Shown: positions 11,426-23,276 of the stretch, piece after piece
Layout: the number at the start of each line of letters is the position of its first letter
How positions within the stretch are numbered: position 1 is the first letter of the stretch
Source: Apium graveolens
Taxonomy: Eukaryota; Streptophyta; Magnoliopsida; Apiales; Apiaceae
Assembly: GCF_009905375.1 (NCBI RefSeq)
Contig: NC_133650.1
Span: 299,893,957-299,957,956 of the forward strand
Direction: 5' to 3'
DNA length: 64,000 bases
Translations under genes and position numbers: made by a program
The notes under the pieces: generated by a model
Database searches by the model: none
The model's input: the letters and a program-made list of their open reading frames with translations, nothing else
What the model was told of the DNA's origin: nothing

Positions 11426-12622
11426 TGTTAGGTCCCAACATGTTTGTAGAAGGGGGGGTTGAATATAAACTATACCGTTTAATCGAATAAAATGCGGGAT
11501 AAAAAGTGAAACAAAATTCAAGTTAAATAAAACTATTATTAAACTTGAAAGGTGTTACAACAACGGTATCGTTTCTCAAATAAATTATTCCAAATCTAGA
11601 ATAAATTTGACATAAACTTTTTCTATTTTTGAAATAAAAAGGATCAGATGCTAAATGCAATTTGAGATTAAGTTCTAGGGATTTTGATCCGCTAGATAGT
11701 TACACAAGAACAAGAAAAGGATTTCTAGTGGTTTAGATTTAACAATAAATACTAGAAATTAATGTCCTGAGAAATTGCAATAAGTTCTCTGCTTTTGTTC
11801 TGTGTTCTTCAGTTGGTTTGATATTCAATGCTCCTGTTAACAATCAGCTTCTGTTGTTTTATATTAAAACAACCCACTTGATTTAACTGGCAAGATAATC
11901 AGTTGAGCTCAGCAAGACAATCCCAACAGCTGGTAGAACTTTCGGTAGGACTATTGATTGTACTAGCAAGACAATCACCACGGCTGGTAAGACTTCCAGC
12001 AAGACAATTTAAATGAACTGGCATGACTTTCGGTATGACTATTGATTGTCATACCGATTGTCATACTAATACAAAAGATTGTCTTGCTGAATTAATTTTG
12101 AATTTCTGAAAATGCATAATATTAATTCAGAATTAATTAATCAATTAATCTAATTAATCAATAAATTAATCTTTGCAGATATAATTTATTTTCTTAATTA
12201 AATTATACGACTTAATTAATTAATAGAGAATTAATACTATTCTTGAACAACAACCACTTTTCTGACAATCTTCTAAAAAATCATGAATCCATTTCACCAC
12301 TTCAATGTTGACACTCGATGTACTGTGATGTTTCTTCATGTCTTGATTTTCTTCAGATTAAATCCCTGTAATTAGTTGATACCCTGACGAGATCTCTGTC
12401 ACTTGATTAAATCCACAATCTTGATTTATATCACTGAGGCTTGATCAATTTCTTGAGCTTCTTCCAGTGAATTAAGTCCTCAAGTCTGTAGATAAACAAT
12501 GTTACTTAATCCTTTGACATATGTTACTTTGAGAGATCTCTCTGACGATAGAACCACTATTTACTTGTTACATCCTTATTTGAGTTGAGTTAAATCCTCG
12601 AATAAACAAATAGGATATGACA
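11426..12622 (-). repeat. 5' LTR of SIRE-type element 1 (about 1.2 kb)
   Basis: On the plus strand the LTR runs from TGTTAGGTCCC next to the primer binding site to GGATATGACA at 12,622, giving the usual TG...CA ends on the minus strand. It contains repeated GACAATC/GATTGTC and AGCAAGAC motifs between 11,886 and 12,093, including a hairpin GGTATGAC...GTCATACC around 12,032-12,055. The opposite LTR is not in the window. Confidence 0.8.
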
Positions 12623-14488
12623 TATGCCTTTCAGTCATGCATTGAAAGATGGAGATACAAGATACCCTACCATCGAAAAGTTAGCCTTGGGGTTAATAAC
12701 GACAGCAAGGAAGCTTAGACATTATTTCCAAGGAAAAATTATTGAGGTGATTACTGACCAGCCATTGAAGAAAGTTTTACATAAACATGAAGTATCGGGA
12801 AAATTGATGGTATGGGCTATAGAGCTTGGTGAACATGACATTGATTACAAACCTCAGACTGCAATCAGAGCTCAAGAACTTGTTGATTTTATGGCCTAAT
12901 GTTCTTTCAAAACACCAATGGAGGATGTCACTGATGATCATATTGATAAAACCCCAAAGCTTTGGATACTCTTCGTCGATGGGTGAGTTACACAAGAAAA
13001 ATATAAATGCGGAATGCTCCTAACTAGCCCGAGTGGGTTTGAGGTTCGTCAAGCAATACGTTTTACGTTCAAAGTTACAAACAATGAAGCTGAATATGAA
13101 GTAATGATATCTAGGATGAAATTAGCCCGTAGCCTAGAGGTAACTCACTTACAAGCTTATAGTGATTCACAACTTGTTGTTAAACACTACTCTGGAGAGT
13201 ATAATCGCAAGGAAGAAATATTAAAATCTTATGTAATCGAAGTGAGAAGTTTGGTGAAGGAATTTGATATCTTTAACATTATTGGGATAGCTAGAGAAGA
13301 CAATTGACGTGCATATGCTCTTTCAAGATTGGTACCGCTGATAGAGGTACTCCTGATGGAGCTATATACATGATGGAGTTACATCAACCATCAATTGAAA
13401 GAACACAAGTAAATTTTATTGGCCAAATAAGATACTGGATGACGATAATCCGTATCTATTTGGAGAAAAATATCTTGCCACCCGATCGAACCGAAGCTAG
13501 AAAAATAAAGTATAGAGCAGCTATTTATACAATGGTTGGAAATTTGCTCTATCAAAGATCCATGTCACAACCACTCTTGCAATGTGTTACTCCTGAAGAA
13601 GCAAGGTTGACCCTGGAAGAAGTTCAGGAAGGAGTATATGTTGATCACTTAGCATGAATAGCTTTGGCCTTTAAAATTCTAAGGCAGAGATATTTTTGGC
13701 CTACCATTCGTCAAGATGCATTGTATTATGTTCAAAAGTGTCACCAATGTCAAACTCATGCAAACATTCCCCGCCAACCTTCATCAAAGCTTACTTCAAT
13801 TTTTTGCCCAATTCCTTTTGCGGTGTGGGGAATTGATATTGTGGAAAAGCTGCCAAAAGGTAAGGGTCAAGTAGTCTATTGCATAGTAGTAGTTGATTAC
13901 ATGTTGAAGTGGGTTGAAGCAAAAGCACTTTCTCAAATCACAGAAGTTGCAGTCATTAGGTTCGTCAAAGAGAGCGTTATTTACAGATTTGGTGTGCCAA
14001 AAACAATGGTCTGTGATAACGGTTCTCAATTTAAAGGAAACGAATTTGATGAACTTATGGAGATCTATCACATTGAACATCACACTAGTGTTGTTGCTTA
14101 TCCTCGGGGAAATGATCAAGTTGAAAATGTAAACAAATCCATCAACAAATGTATTGACAAAAGACTGGAAGATGCCAAAGGTTTATGGGTTGATGAATTG
14201 CCACATGTGTTATGGGTATATCGTACGACTACAAGAAGAGCAACAATTGACACACCCTTCAGATTAAAATATGGAACTGATGCCTTAGTTCCTGTCGAGG
14301 TTGGGTTATCATCCTATCGTAACCAAAATTTTGACATGAAGAAAAATTAAGAAGGTCTAAGGTCAAATATGGATCTTACCAAAAAGTTGAAGGACATAGC
14401 TACACTACACACTATTTATTATCATCAGAAGGTTGCTCGACACTTCGACTCTAAAATTAAAAAGAGATTTTTTCGCGTTGGCGACTAT
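12623..14488 (+). mobile_element. Ty3/gypsy (Tat-like) pol fragment, part 1: RT end, RNase H, integrase
   Basis: The plus-strand fragments begin in the reverse transcriptase/RNase H region (FSHALKDGDTRYPTIEKLAL). They continue through a second RNase H-like segment (VTNNEAEYEVMISRMKLAR...AYSDSQLVVKH) and an integrase with the zinc-binding end CHQCQTHA. The catalytic core shows GIDIVEKLPKGKGQ, MVCDNGSQFKGNEF and GNDQVENVNKSI. Two RNase H domains point to the Tat lineage. Stops near 12,897, 12,987, 13,305, 13,655 and 14,348 and a frameshift near 13,305 show decay. The left end is cut by the element 1 LTR; the right end stops at VGDY where the element 2 LTR begins. The C-terminus resumes at 23,277. 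Confidence 0.85.
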
Positions 14489-14981
14489 CACATTTTTCTT
14501 CTTCATTTCTCTATCCAATGCAATCTAAGATAATCTGTGAATCTTTGAATATTTCCTTGTTTGCACCAGAATGGAAATGCTGCTTTTTCTTGACTCCTCC
14601 AAGAGGCTACCACATTCCAATTATCTCTGTCAACCCATGTGCCTCTGTCAGCTTATGAATTGTCACTATCAACTGCTATGGAACTAAGCATCTGTTGAAG
14701 CTTTCATCCGTTGATGGCTTTTATCCGTTGATGCTTTAGTGACATCCGTTGATGCTTTAACAGTTGAAGCTTTATCCGTTGATGCACTCATCCGTTGATG
14801 GATGTTATCCGTTTAAGCTTTAGAGACATCCGTTGAAGCTTTGTTTCTCATCCGTTGAAGGCCTTTAATCTATCAGTTGATACTACTTCATTTATACAAA
14901 ATTACAAGGCATGAGATATTTACAATTAGCCCTCCTATTTGCATATCCACTAGTAGTCAACATGACTTATAATTTCTCACA
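14489..14981 (-). repeat. Truncated 3' LTR of element 2
   Basis: This stretch matches 22,786-23,276 almost base for base. The other ~418 bp of the LTR (the part beginning TGTTATTCCC) is missing, and the sequence joins directly to gypsy integrase. A deletion therefore removed LTR sequence together with part of the gypsy coding region. It contains about eleven ATCCGTTGA-type motifs (14,688-14,882). Confidence 0.85.
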
Positions 14982-15141
14982 ACTTCTAAGAATTATAACT
15001 TAAAATGCAGAGACTGAAATGTGCTACAATACTAAACTTATTTCTAAGTAAAGCTACTCCATCAACGGATAGCCAAGATGGTCTTATCCGTTGAGACTAC
15101 AAACACTAGATTTCTACTTAAGTGTTTTGTTTAACTTATCA

Positions 15142-15987
15142 TCAAACTAATACACATATTCCTAACAATGTGCTTAGGGAAATAGGTCCGTCAAAACCAT
15201 AACACCTTGGATTCATGATTGGTAAGTATACCAATGACACTTGACTGTTGAGGTTAATACTCAAAAGGTCTGCAAGGACCCTCTTCTCTTGTACCCAGCA
15301 TTTGAGTTTATTACTCTCATTAGTTATGACCAAACCTTCAACAACATGGTTAGCCAATAACATAAAGAATCTATCATGGTAGATGTTATGAGGTCTATTA
15401 GCCTTTTTACCTAACCTAGTACCCAATTCTAGCATAATATAATTGCTAAAATTAAAATACCTATCAGAAACCAGCATATAGAGCATATTAACAAGAGATG
15501 AAGTTATTGCATCAGAATTACTAATTTTCCCAGAGAAAACCTTGATAAAGGCATCACCAAGAAAACGCCATTCTTTCCTAAGGCCTTTTCTCCTAATACT
15601 GTCTAAACTAGCAGAATCAAAGGAATAGCCTATGGAATCTAACATGCTAGATACATCATTATCAGTGTGTGGTGTCATGGCATGATTTTCAGGTAATTTA
15701 AAATAGGACGGTATATCATCACAGTTAATACAGTAATCCTTACCTTTGAGAGAGAAAGTGATGGTCATATCAGTGGGGTTGAACTCTACAGTTGTCCACA
15801 TTTCTTCAACTACCTCACAGTAAATCACTGGGGCTTCCAGCATTGCATAGCTTAGTTTGCAGTTTTTGATGAAGTCCATCATCTTGTGATAATCTGAGTG
15901 GGCTTCATTCTTTTCCACCAAAGCTACAAAATTGTTTTTCTCATAGACAAACCCAGATTGGGACATAATCTTTACTACTGGTGCCAT
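15142..15987 (-). pseudogene. ORF3 N-terminal domain of SIRE-type element 2, truncated
   Basis: I choose the start MAPVVKIMSQSGF at 15,987; an in-frame Met at 16,092 adds a low-complexity extension typical of a leader. About 281 residues follow, with the segments EEMWTTVEFNPTDMTI and FSLKGKDYCINCDDI near residues 70-105 and NIYHDRFFMLLANHVVEGL near 210. It is related in layout to the start of ORF3 in element 1 (5,470-5,072). It ends at GICVLV only about 160 bp from the LTR, whereas element 1 ORF3 is about 845 codons, so the coiled-coil and acidic parts were lost. I know of no function for this domain. Confidence 0.65.
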
Positions 15988-16235
15988 TGTTGTGAGTAGA
16001 AGTTGCAGAGAAAGGTTGAGAGTTTTGGGAGAGAAAGAGAGTAAAAGCTTTTGAAAATTGCAAGAAATCGTAAAGTGAAAATAAGAATTCAAAGGGGCTT
16101 TTATACTTTCTCAAATTAAAACATAAAGAGAATGATTAAACAATATTTTTAAGTGAATTACAGCCGTCTGAGAATAATATTAAAACTGTAAGTATTCTAA
16201 AACTGCCTTTAATACAAATACATACATCTGTGTAT

Positions 16236-16465
16236 ATATGTATGTATCAACGGTTAAGTACATAGAATCAACGGCTGTGACTCACTCAAAACGACCGATG
16301 TGACACTTCAACGGATGAGGTAAACAATTATCTGTTGAAGATTAGCAGAATTTTATCCGTTGAAGGATAAAATTACCAGAAATATATATGTCTTTCAAAG
16401 GATAATGGACATCCGTTGATAGAACAATTTTGGCTTTCAACGGATAGGGAATATCCATTGATAGA
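16236..16465. repeat. Dispersed TCAACGGAT/ATCCGTTGA motifs in the ORF3-pol spacer of element 2
   Basis: The spacer between ORF3 and pol carries about nine copies or near-copies in both orientations, for example TTCAACGGATGAGG near 16,308, TATCCGTTGAAGG near 16,355, CATCCGTTGATAG near 16,411, TTCAACGGATAGG near 16,438 and TATCCATTGATAG near 16,452. A further inverted pair lies between ORF3 and the LTR (15,060-15,095). No gene lies in 16,093-16,546. Confidence 0.8.
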
Positions 16466-16546
16466 ATAAACTTTACTAAAAGCCAACTATGTTCTTGCAA
16501 CAAATTTATTTCAGGCTACAAAACAAATTATAATTAGAACATGAAT

Positions 16547-19500
16547 TTAGGAATAATTAAGCATACCTAGCTCACTTACTAATCTTGTGAATGTTGATTC
16601 ATCAAGTGGCTTGGTGAATATGTCTACAATTTATTTTTCACTGGGAACAAAATAAAGTTTCACTGTACTATTCATCACATGTTCCCTTATGAAGTGGTAC
16701 TTCATGTCAATGTGCTTGGTTCTTGAATGCTGCACTGGATTTTCAGTAATGGAAATGGCACTTGTGTTGTCACAGAATATTGGTATTTTGTCAACATTTA
16801 GCCCATAGTCAAATAGTTGATTCCTCATCCATAATATATGTACACAACAACTACCAGCAGCAATGTACTCAGCCTCAACTATTGATGTAGAAACATAATT
16901 TTGCTTCTTACTGAACCATGACACAAGCTTATTCCCTAGAAATTGACAGGTGCCAGTTGTACTTTTCCTGTCTATTTTGCAACCTGTATAATCTGCATCT
17001 GAGTAGCCAATTAGATCAAAACCAGACTCTCTAGGGTACCAAATTCCTAGATTTGGAGTCCCTTTGAGATATCTGAAAATTCTTTTAATAGCAACTAAGT
17101 GAGATTCTCTAGGATCAGCTTGGAATCTAGCACAAAGACATGTAGAAAATATTATATCAGGTCTACTAGTAGTTAAATATAGAAGTGAACCAACCATGCC
17201 TCTATAGCTTGTAATGTCCACAAACTTTTCAGCCTTGTTTAATTCAAGCTTGGTGGCAGTGGCCATGGGAGTTTTTGCAGATGAATATTCCATTAAGTCA
17301 AACTTCTTTAAAAGATCATAAATATATTTAGTTTGACTAATGAAAATTCCACCACTAACTTGTTTAACTTGTAAACCAAGAAAATAAGTTAGCTCTCCCA
17401 TCATGCTCATTTCATATTTACTTTACATTAACTTAGTAAACTTTTTACAAAGTTTATCATCTGTAGAGTCAAATATAATATCATCTACATAAATTTGAAC
17501 AAGTATTGTAGAGCCATTAACATTTCTAAAGAAAAGAGTTTTGTCAACAGTACCTCTTGTGAAGTAATTATCTAGGAGAATTTTTGACAAAGTCTCATAC
17601 CAGGCTCTAGGTGCTTGCTTTAGTCCATATAGTGCTTTTAACAGATAGTACACATGGTCTGGAAAATTTGGATCTTCAAACCCTGGAGGTTGACTCACAT
17701 AAACTTCTTCCTCCAATTCTCCAATCAGAAATGCACTCTTGACGTCCATTTGATAGACTTTGAAATTGGCATGGGCTGCATAGGCTAGAAAAATTCTGAT
17801 GGCTTCAAGTCTTGCAACAGGAGCAAATGTCTCATCAAAATCTATTCCCTCTTGTTGAGAGTAGTCCTTGGCAACCAATCTAGCTTTATTCCTTATGACA
17901 ATGCCATTTTCATCCATCTTGTTTCTGAATACCCATTTTGTGTCAATAGAACTTTTGTTCTTTGGCTTGGGTACCAGCTTCCATACTTTGTTCCTCTCAA
18001 ATTGGTTTAGCTCCTCTTGCATTGCTAAAATCCAATCTGGATCCAATAGAGCTTCTTCCACTCTCTTAGGTTCTTCCTGTGATAGAAAACTACTGTATAG
18101 ACATTCATCTTGAGTAGCCCTTCTAGTTTGCACCTTAGATGTTGCATCACCAATTATTAGTTTAAACGGATGATTCTTGGTCCATTTCCTTTGAGGTGGT
18201 AGATTAGCTCTAGACGAGGTTGCCTCAGTATTGTCATGATGTGAGATAGAGTGTTGATTGGTTGAAACTCCCCCCTGAGTTATTGGTCCTTTGTAAGGAA
18301 CTGGGAGTTCTATCAACTGATAATGTAAATTGATTATCCGTTGATGAACTATGATCAACGGATGCTCCATTATGTACTTCAACGGATGATGCACTTTGTC
18401 TTTCAACGGATGCTGCATTACTTCTGTCAACGGATGCTGAATTATGACTTTCAACTGATGCAACATTTTGTGCATTATCCAAAGGCATATTTTGAATCCT
18501 TTTTGAAGTGTCTTCTCCATCATTCTCATCTTCACTATCATCACAATATATCTCAATGTTGTCAAATTTGAGTCCTTCATGATGTCCCTCATCTGTTAGT
18601 CCATCAATCTTTTTATCATCAAACACAACATGCACAGATTCCATAACAATGTTGGTTCTTAGATTGTAGACCCTATATGATTTTCCAGCAGAATAACCAA
18701 CAAAGATCCCTTTATCAGCCTTTGCATCAAACTTTCCTTTGTGATCAGGTTGGTTCCTTAGAATGTAGCATTTGCAACCAAAGACATGAAGGAAGTTTAA
18801 GGTTGGTTTTCTTCTCTTGAACAATTGATAGTGAGTCATGCCTTTTGTCTGATTGATTAGAGAAATATTCTAAGTGTAACATGCACAGTTAACAGCCTCA
18901 ACCCAAAAGTATGTTGGGAGTTTTGACTCTTCAAGCATTGTTCTTGCAGCTTCAATTAGTGAACTGTTCTTCCTTTCCACCACACCATTCTGTTGTGGAG
19001 TCCTTGGAGCTGAGAACTCATGCATGATCCCATTTTCTTCATAGAACAGCCTCATGGTTGAAGTCCTGAACTCAGTTCCATTGTCACTCCTGATATTCCT
19101 TACTTTGAAATATGGATGGTTGTTGACTTGCTTGATATGATTGATAATAATTTCACTAGCTTCATCCTTTGAACCAAGAAAATAGGTCCATGAGAACTTT
19201 GAGAAATCATCTACAATCACTAGGCAATATCTTTTCCTTGAAATTGACAACACATTGACTGGTCTAAAAAGATCCATGTGTAGCAGTTGTAATGGTTAAT
19301 CAATTGCTGATTCAAGCTTCTTTTTAAATGATGCTTTCTTTTGTTTTCCTTTCTGACAAGCATCACACAGTCCATCCCTTGAGAATTCCACTAGAGGCAT
19401 TCCTCTAACTAAGTCCTTTTTGACTAGATCATTCATTGTTTTGAAATTCAAATGGGACAACTTCTTGTGCCATAGCCAACTTTCATCTTGACTTGCTTTG

Positions 19501-22307
19501 CTGAAAAGACAAGTAAATGATTCTGCATCTGTAGAGTTAAAGTCAGCCAAATACACATTCCCTTTTCTAACTCCAGTTAGAACCACTTTGTTGTCCTTTT
19601 TACTGGTGACAACACAGGCTTCAGAATTGAAGGAAACGTATTCCCTCTGTCACATAGTTGACTGATGCTCAATAGATTGTGTTTGAGACCATCAACTAAT
19701 GCAACTTCATCAGTGATGACATTTTCTTTTGAAATCAAGCCATATCCCATAGTGAACCCTTTGCTGTCATCTCCAAAGGTTATGCTAGGGCCAACTCTCT
19801 CCTTGAACTCTGTGAGCAGGGTGAAATCTCCTGTCATGTGCCTTGAACAACCACTGTCCAAGTACCATAGATTCCTTATTTTTCCCTGCACACAACAAAA
19901 TCAAATCAAGTTGATTTTGGTACCCAAGTTTCCTTGGGTCCAGCCTTGTTAGTTTTTTTCCTAGACTTCACACTTCCTGCACCTTTTGACTTAGGTAACT
20001 TTGAGTCAACCTTGATCTCAGATGTAGTTGGTTGAAGTGTAGGGTTAGTCACAGAATCATTTAGCACATTTGACTGAATTTGATAATGCATAGATTGTGC
20101 AAACATATTATTCCGCATAGGCATGTTGTATGGCATTTGAGGCATACTAAATGCAGCAAAATAAGGATTATTAACATATGGCATGTTTGCAAAATGTGTA
20201 TGTGAATTCTGTTGAGACATAACAGGCATAACATGCAGTGGTGACATAGACATGTTAGGCATGGAAGGAGTTAAAGGCATGGGAGCATTCTTAACAGATT
20301 TGCAGTTAGCAGATAGATGATTAACACTACTACAATGTACACAACTTTTTCTAGGAGCATACTTATCAGGTGTGTAATTGTTGTGTTTGTCAATCCCTAC
20401 CTTCCCATTTCTATTAGATTTTATTTTAGTTTCCTTTTTATCCTCAACCAACTTAAGCATATTTTTCAACTGATCTAAAGTCATGTGTCCTATATTCACC
20501 TTACTGGCATCTTTGGATGTGCTAGCTTCTTCTTTGACAAAGTTCTTGGAAGTTGAACCAAACTTCTTACTGAGATTTTTCAAATTATTCCTTTTAGAAT
20601 CTTTTGCCTGTTTCAATTAATGAGCCTTCAACGGATGCTCCTTTTCTTCCTTCAACGGATGACTTTCATCATCCATTGATTCCACATCCGTTGACACTCC
20701 ATCAATTAACTCTATTTCCTTTTTGTTTTTCTTCCAGGCATTCTCACAGAGTGATTCAATTCTTTGAACCTTGACAATTTGAGCACTAACATCCCTAGAT
20801 GTTTTCCAGGCCTTAATTACCTCTTGCTCACGTTCTAGTTGTCTGGAAAGAACTTCTACTTTCTTAACAGACTCTTCTAGTTCACTCTCAACAGATAAAC
20901 ATTTGATTTTAATCTTTTCAAGCTCAATTACCTTACCCTCTAACACAACATTCCTATCACTTAAAAACAAATTATTCTCTTTAATTCTTGTGTTCTCTTT
21001 AGCCAGTGATTTAAGGGAAACGCGTAAATGATATAATTCATTGGACATATCATTTATAGCTTCATTGAATTCATTTTTAGAAAGCTGAGAGAGGTCAGTA
21101 GTAATTACCTGGTTACTTGATGAACTAGTTTCATTTTCATCAGAATTAGCCATCAAGGCTAAGTTGACATATTCCATATCATCATCTTCACTGGCTCCAT
21201 CAGCTGCCCAGTCATTTTCCTGAGTCAGAAAAGCCCTTTCCTTTTGTTTGAGCAATTCGAAATATTTCTTTTTGTAATCCACTTGCTCAAATTTCTTCTT
21301 TTCAGAAGTTGGCTTTCTACACTCACTTGCAAAGTGTCCACTTATGCCACAATTATAACACTTGAACTTAGATTTGTCCACCATGTTCTTGTTTGGCTTA
21401 GTGGCTCTAATGTTTTTCTTGAATTTCATTTTTGCAAACCTTCTGGACAGAAAAGCCAGATGTTCATCAACATCATCAGAGTCATCTTGACTGGAATTGT
21501 CTTCAACCTCAACAACTTGCTCCTTTCCCTTGCTTGTGCCAGTTTTGAGACTTGGCATTATCTTTTCTTCATTCCTGGCTTCAGTTCTCTCATTGCCAGC
21601 TACAAGTGCAACTGATCCACCTTTTCTCTTTCCCTTCTCCAACAGCTCATCTTGCTCCATCTCAAGTTCATAGGTCTTCAAAATTCCATATAATCTTTCA
21701 AGTGTGAAGTCCTTATAATCTTGAGAATTCCTTAGTGAAACAGTCATAGGCTTCCATTCCTTTGGTAGAGACCTCAGATTTTTTAGGTTGGAATCCTTGA
21801 CTTGGTACACTCTGCCATACAGCTTCAATCCATTCAATAGTTTCTGAAATCTATTGAAGGTATCATTCAATGATTCTCCTTCTTCAGAATGAAAATATTC
21901 ATATTGTTGAATGAGGAGCTGCATTTTATTTTCTCTAACTTGTTCAGTACCTTCACAGATAAGTTGCACAGTATCCCAAATTTCCTTGGCAGTTTGGCTG
22001 TTAATGACATTATCAAACATATCTTTGTCTAGGCCATTAAACAGAATGTTCATGGCCTTTTTGTCCTTGTGAACCTCTTCAATATCTTCATCAGTCCATT
22101 CTGCTTTTGGCTTGGGAATAGACTGTCCAACAGCAACTGTGGCAGTGGCAGCTGTGGCCACTTTGTGAGGAATGTGAGGACCATTCTCAATGCAGTTGAT
22201 GTAGCTTTCATCTTGAGAGAGAAGATGTAGAGCATCTTCACTTTCCAGTGATGATAATTATCTCTTTCCAGGATTGGAATCTTCACTCCAATATCATTCT
22301 TACTCAT
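16547..22307 (-). pseudogene. gag-pol polyprotein of SIRE-type element 2 (broken)
   Basis: The start is MSKNDIGVKIPILERDN at 22,307, with a frameshift near 22,240. Gag continues to about 20,617 with the zinc knuckle CYNCGISGHFASEC near 21,340. A Met/Asn/Pro-rich linker with a second knuckle-like CVHCSSVNHLSANC lies near 20,330. Protease has LWYLDSGCSRHMTGD near 19,870; integrase has WLWHKKLSHLNF, DNGTEFRT and TPQQNGVVERKN; reverse transcriptase has [12 protein letters not shown] and [10 protein letters not shown]; RNase H has STIVEAEYIA. Stops lie at 20,617, near 17,411 (expected Gln) and near 16,628 (expected Gln), with frameshifts near 22,240, 19,900, 19,590 and 18,600. RNase H continues past the 16,628 stop to [12 protein letters not shown] and ends at 16,547. 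Confidence 0.9.
18330..18465. repeat. ATCCGTTGA motif cluster in the integrase-RT linker of element 2
   Basis: Six copies lie in coding sequence. ATCCGTTGAT (18,336-18,345) and ATCAACGGAT (18,354-18,363) form a perfect 10-bp inverted repeat with an 8-nt loop; TCAACGGATG copies follow near 18,381, 18,405 and 18,430. On the coding strand most are read GCATCCGTTGA and give the repeated peptide ASVD or ASVE. In gag (20,628-20,700) the same motif is read in other frames as HPLK and STD. Confidence 0.85.
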
Positions 22308-22353
22308 GATGTTAGTATAATAGATCTTTAAACTCTTTGTATGTCAAGAGCTC

Positions 22354-22365
22354 GCTCTGATACCA
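22354..22365 (-). other. Primer binding site (initiator tRNA-Met) of element 2
   Basis: The minus strand reads TGGTATCAGAGC two bases inside the 5' LTR, the same primer site as in element 1. Confidence 0.9.
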
Positions 22366-22367
22366 AT

Positions 22368-23276
22368 TGTTATTCCCAAGGAACTAACAATGAGATTTAC
22401 AGAAGGGGGGTTGAATGTAAATCTCAAAACTTTTTCAAGTTTTGAGCAGTTTATAAAGCAAAGTGTTATGATGAACAACTGTGTGTGAATTGCTTTGAGC
22501 AGGTGCAGACATATGTATATTCAAGACACAAATGTAAAGAACACAAAGGCTTCAAAAACTTTTCTGGTGGATTTGTTGTTCCACCAGAGATGTGTATTTC
22601 AGAAAATCTGTGATATAAAGAATTGATCACAGCTGCTTCCTAGTACAAACTAGATGATTTTCTCTCTAAGTTTTTCTAAACAGCTCTGGAAAATTCACAT
22701 CTAATTACTACCTGCTACTTGGTTTATATATCACCAAATTTACAAGTGAAGACAAAGATAAAGTGCAATTATAAAATAGTTCTTCACATGTTTCTTCTTC
22801 ATTTCTCTATCCAATGCAATCTAAGATAATCTGTGAATTTTTGAATACTTCCTTGTTTGCACCAGAATGGAAATGCTGCTTTTTCTTGATTCCTCCAAGA
22901 GGCTACCACATTCCAATTGTCTCTGTCAACCCATGCGCCTCTGTCAGCTTATGAATTGTCACTATCAACTGCTATGGAACTAAGCATCCGTTGAAGCTTT
23001 CATCCGTTGATGGCTTTATCCGTTGATGCTTTAGTGACATCCGTTGATGCTTTAACAGTTGAAGCTTTATCTGTTGATGCACTCATCCGTTGATGGATGT
23101 TATCCGTTGAAGCTTTAGAGACATCCGTTGAAGCTTTGTTTCTCATCCGTTGAAGGCCTTTAATCTATCAGTTGATACTACTTCATTTATACAAAATTAC
23201 AAGGCATGAAATATTTACAATTAGCCCTCCTATTTGCATATCCACTAGTAGTCAACATGACTTATAATTTCCCACA
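22368..23276 (-). repeat. Complete 5' LTR of element 2 (about 909 bp)
   Basis: It runs on the plus strand from TGTTATTCCC to ATTTCCCACA, so the minus strand has TG...CA ends. The half 22,786-23,276 matches the truncated LTR at 14,489-14,981. Eleven ATCCGTTGA-type motifs, nearly all in the same orientation, lie between 22,988 and 23,172. The element's inner LTR border and the gypsy flank share ACTTCTA, so the exact boundary could shift by up to 7 bp. Confidence 0.85.

Larger units (their letters stand above)
2936..12622 (-). mobile_element. Degenerate SIRE-type Ty1/copia retrotransposon, element 1 (minus strand)
   Basis: Read on the minus strand the order is 5' LTR (12,622-11,426), tRNA-Met primer binding site (11,423-11,411), gag with zinc knuckle, protease, integrase, reverse transcriptase and RNase H (11,329-6,648), a spacer with a hairpin array, and ORF3 (5,470-~2,936). 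The Gag-PR-IN-RT-RH order is Ty1/copia, and the extra downstream ORF fits the SIRE/Maximus lineage. The 5' LTR directly abuts a gypsy reverse transcriptase/RNase H frame at 12,623, so this copy probably inserted into that gypsy element. No 3' LTR is present: ORF3 runs into the oppositely oriented ORF3 at 1-2935. Many nonsense codons and several frameshifts show it is dead. Confidence 0.85.
14489..23276 (-). mobile_element. SIRE-type Ty1/copia retrotransposon, element 2 (minus strand)
   Basis: Minus-strand order is full 5' LTR (23,276-22,368), primer binding site (22,365-22,354), gag-pol (22,307-16,547), spacer, ORF3 (15,987-15,142) and a truncated 3' LTR (14,981-14,489). It interrupts a gypsy integrase: coding sequence ends at 14,488 and the gypsy C-terminus resumes at 23,277. 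By eye the two LTRs differ by about ten substitutions over about 490 comparable bases, so this is a fairly young insertion. It has fewer disabling changes than element 1 but is still inactive. Confidence 0.9.

Noticed and set aside
22988..23172. Regularly repeated ATCCGTTGA units, superficially like a CRISPR array
   Set aside because: Repeats are only 9-12 bp, spacing is irregular, they lie in an LTR and occur in both orientations elsewhere; this is a plant nuclear sequence.
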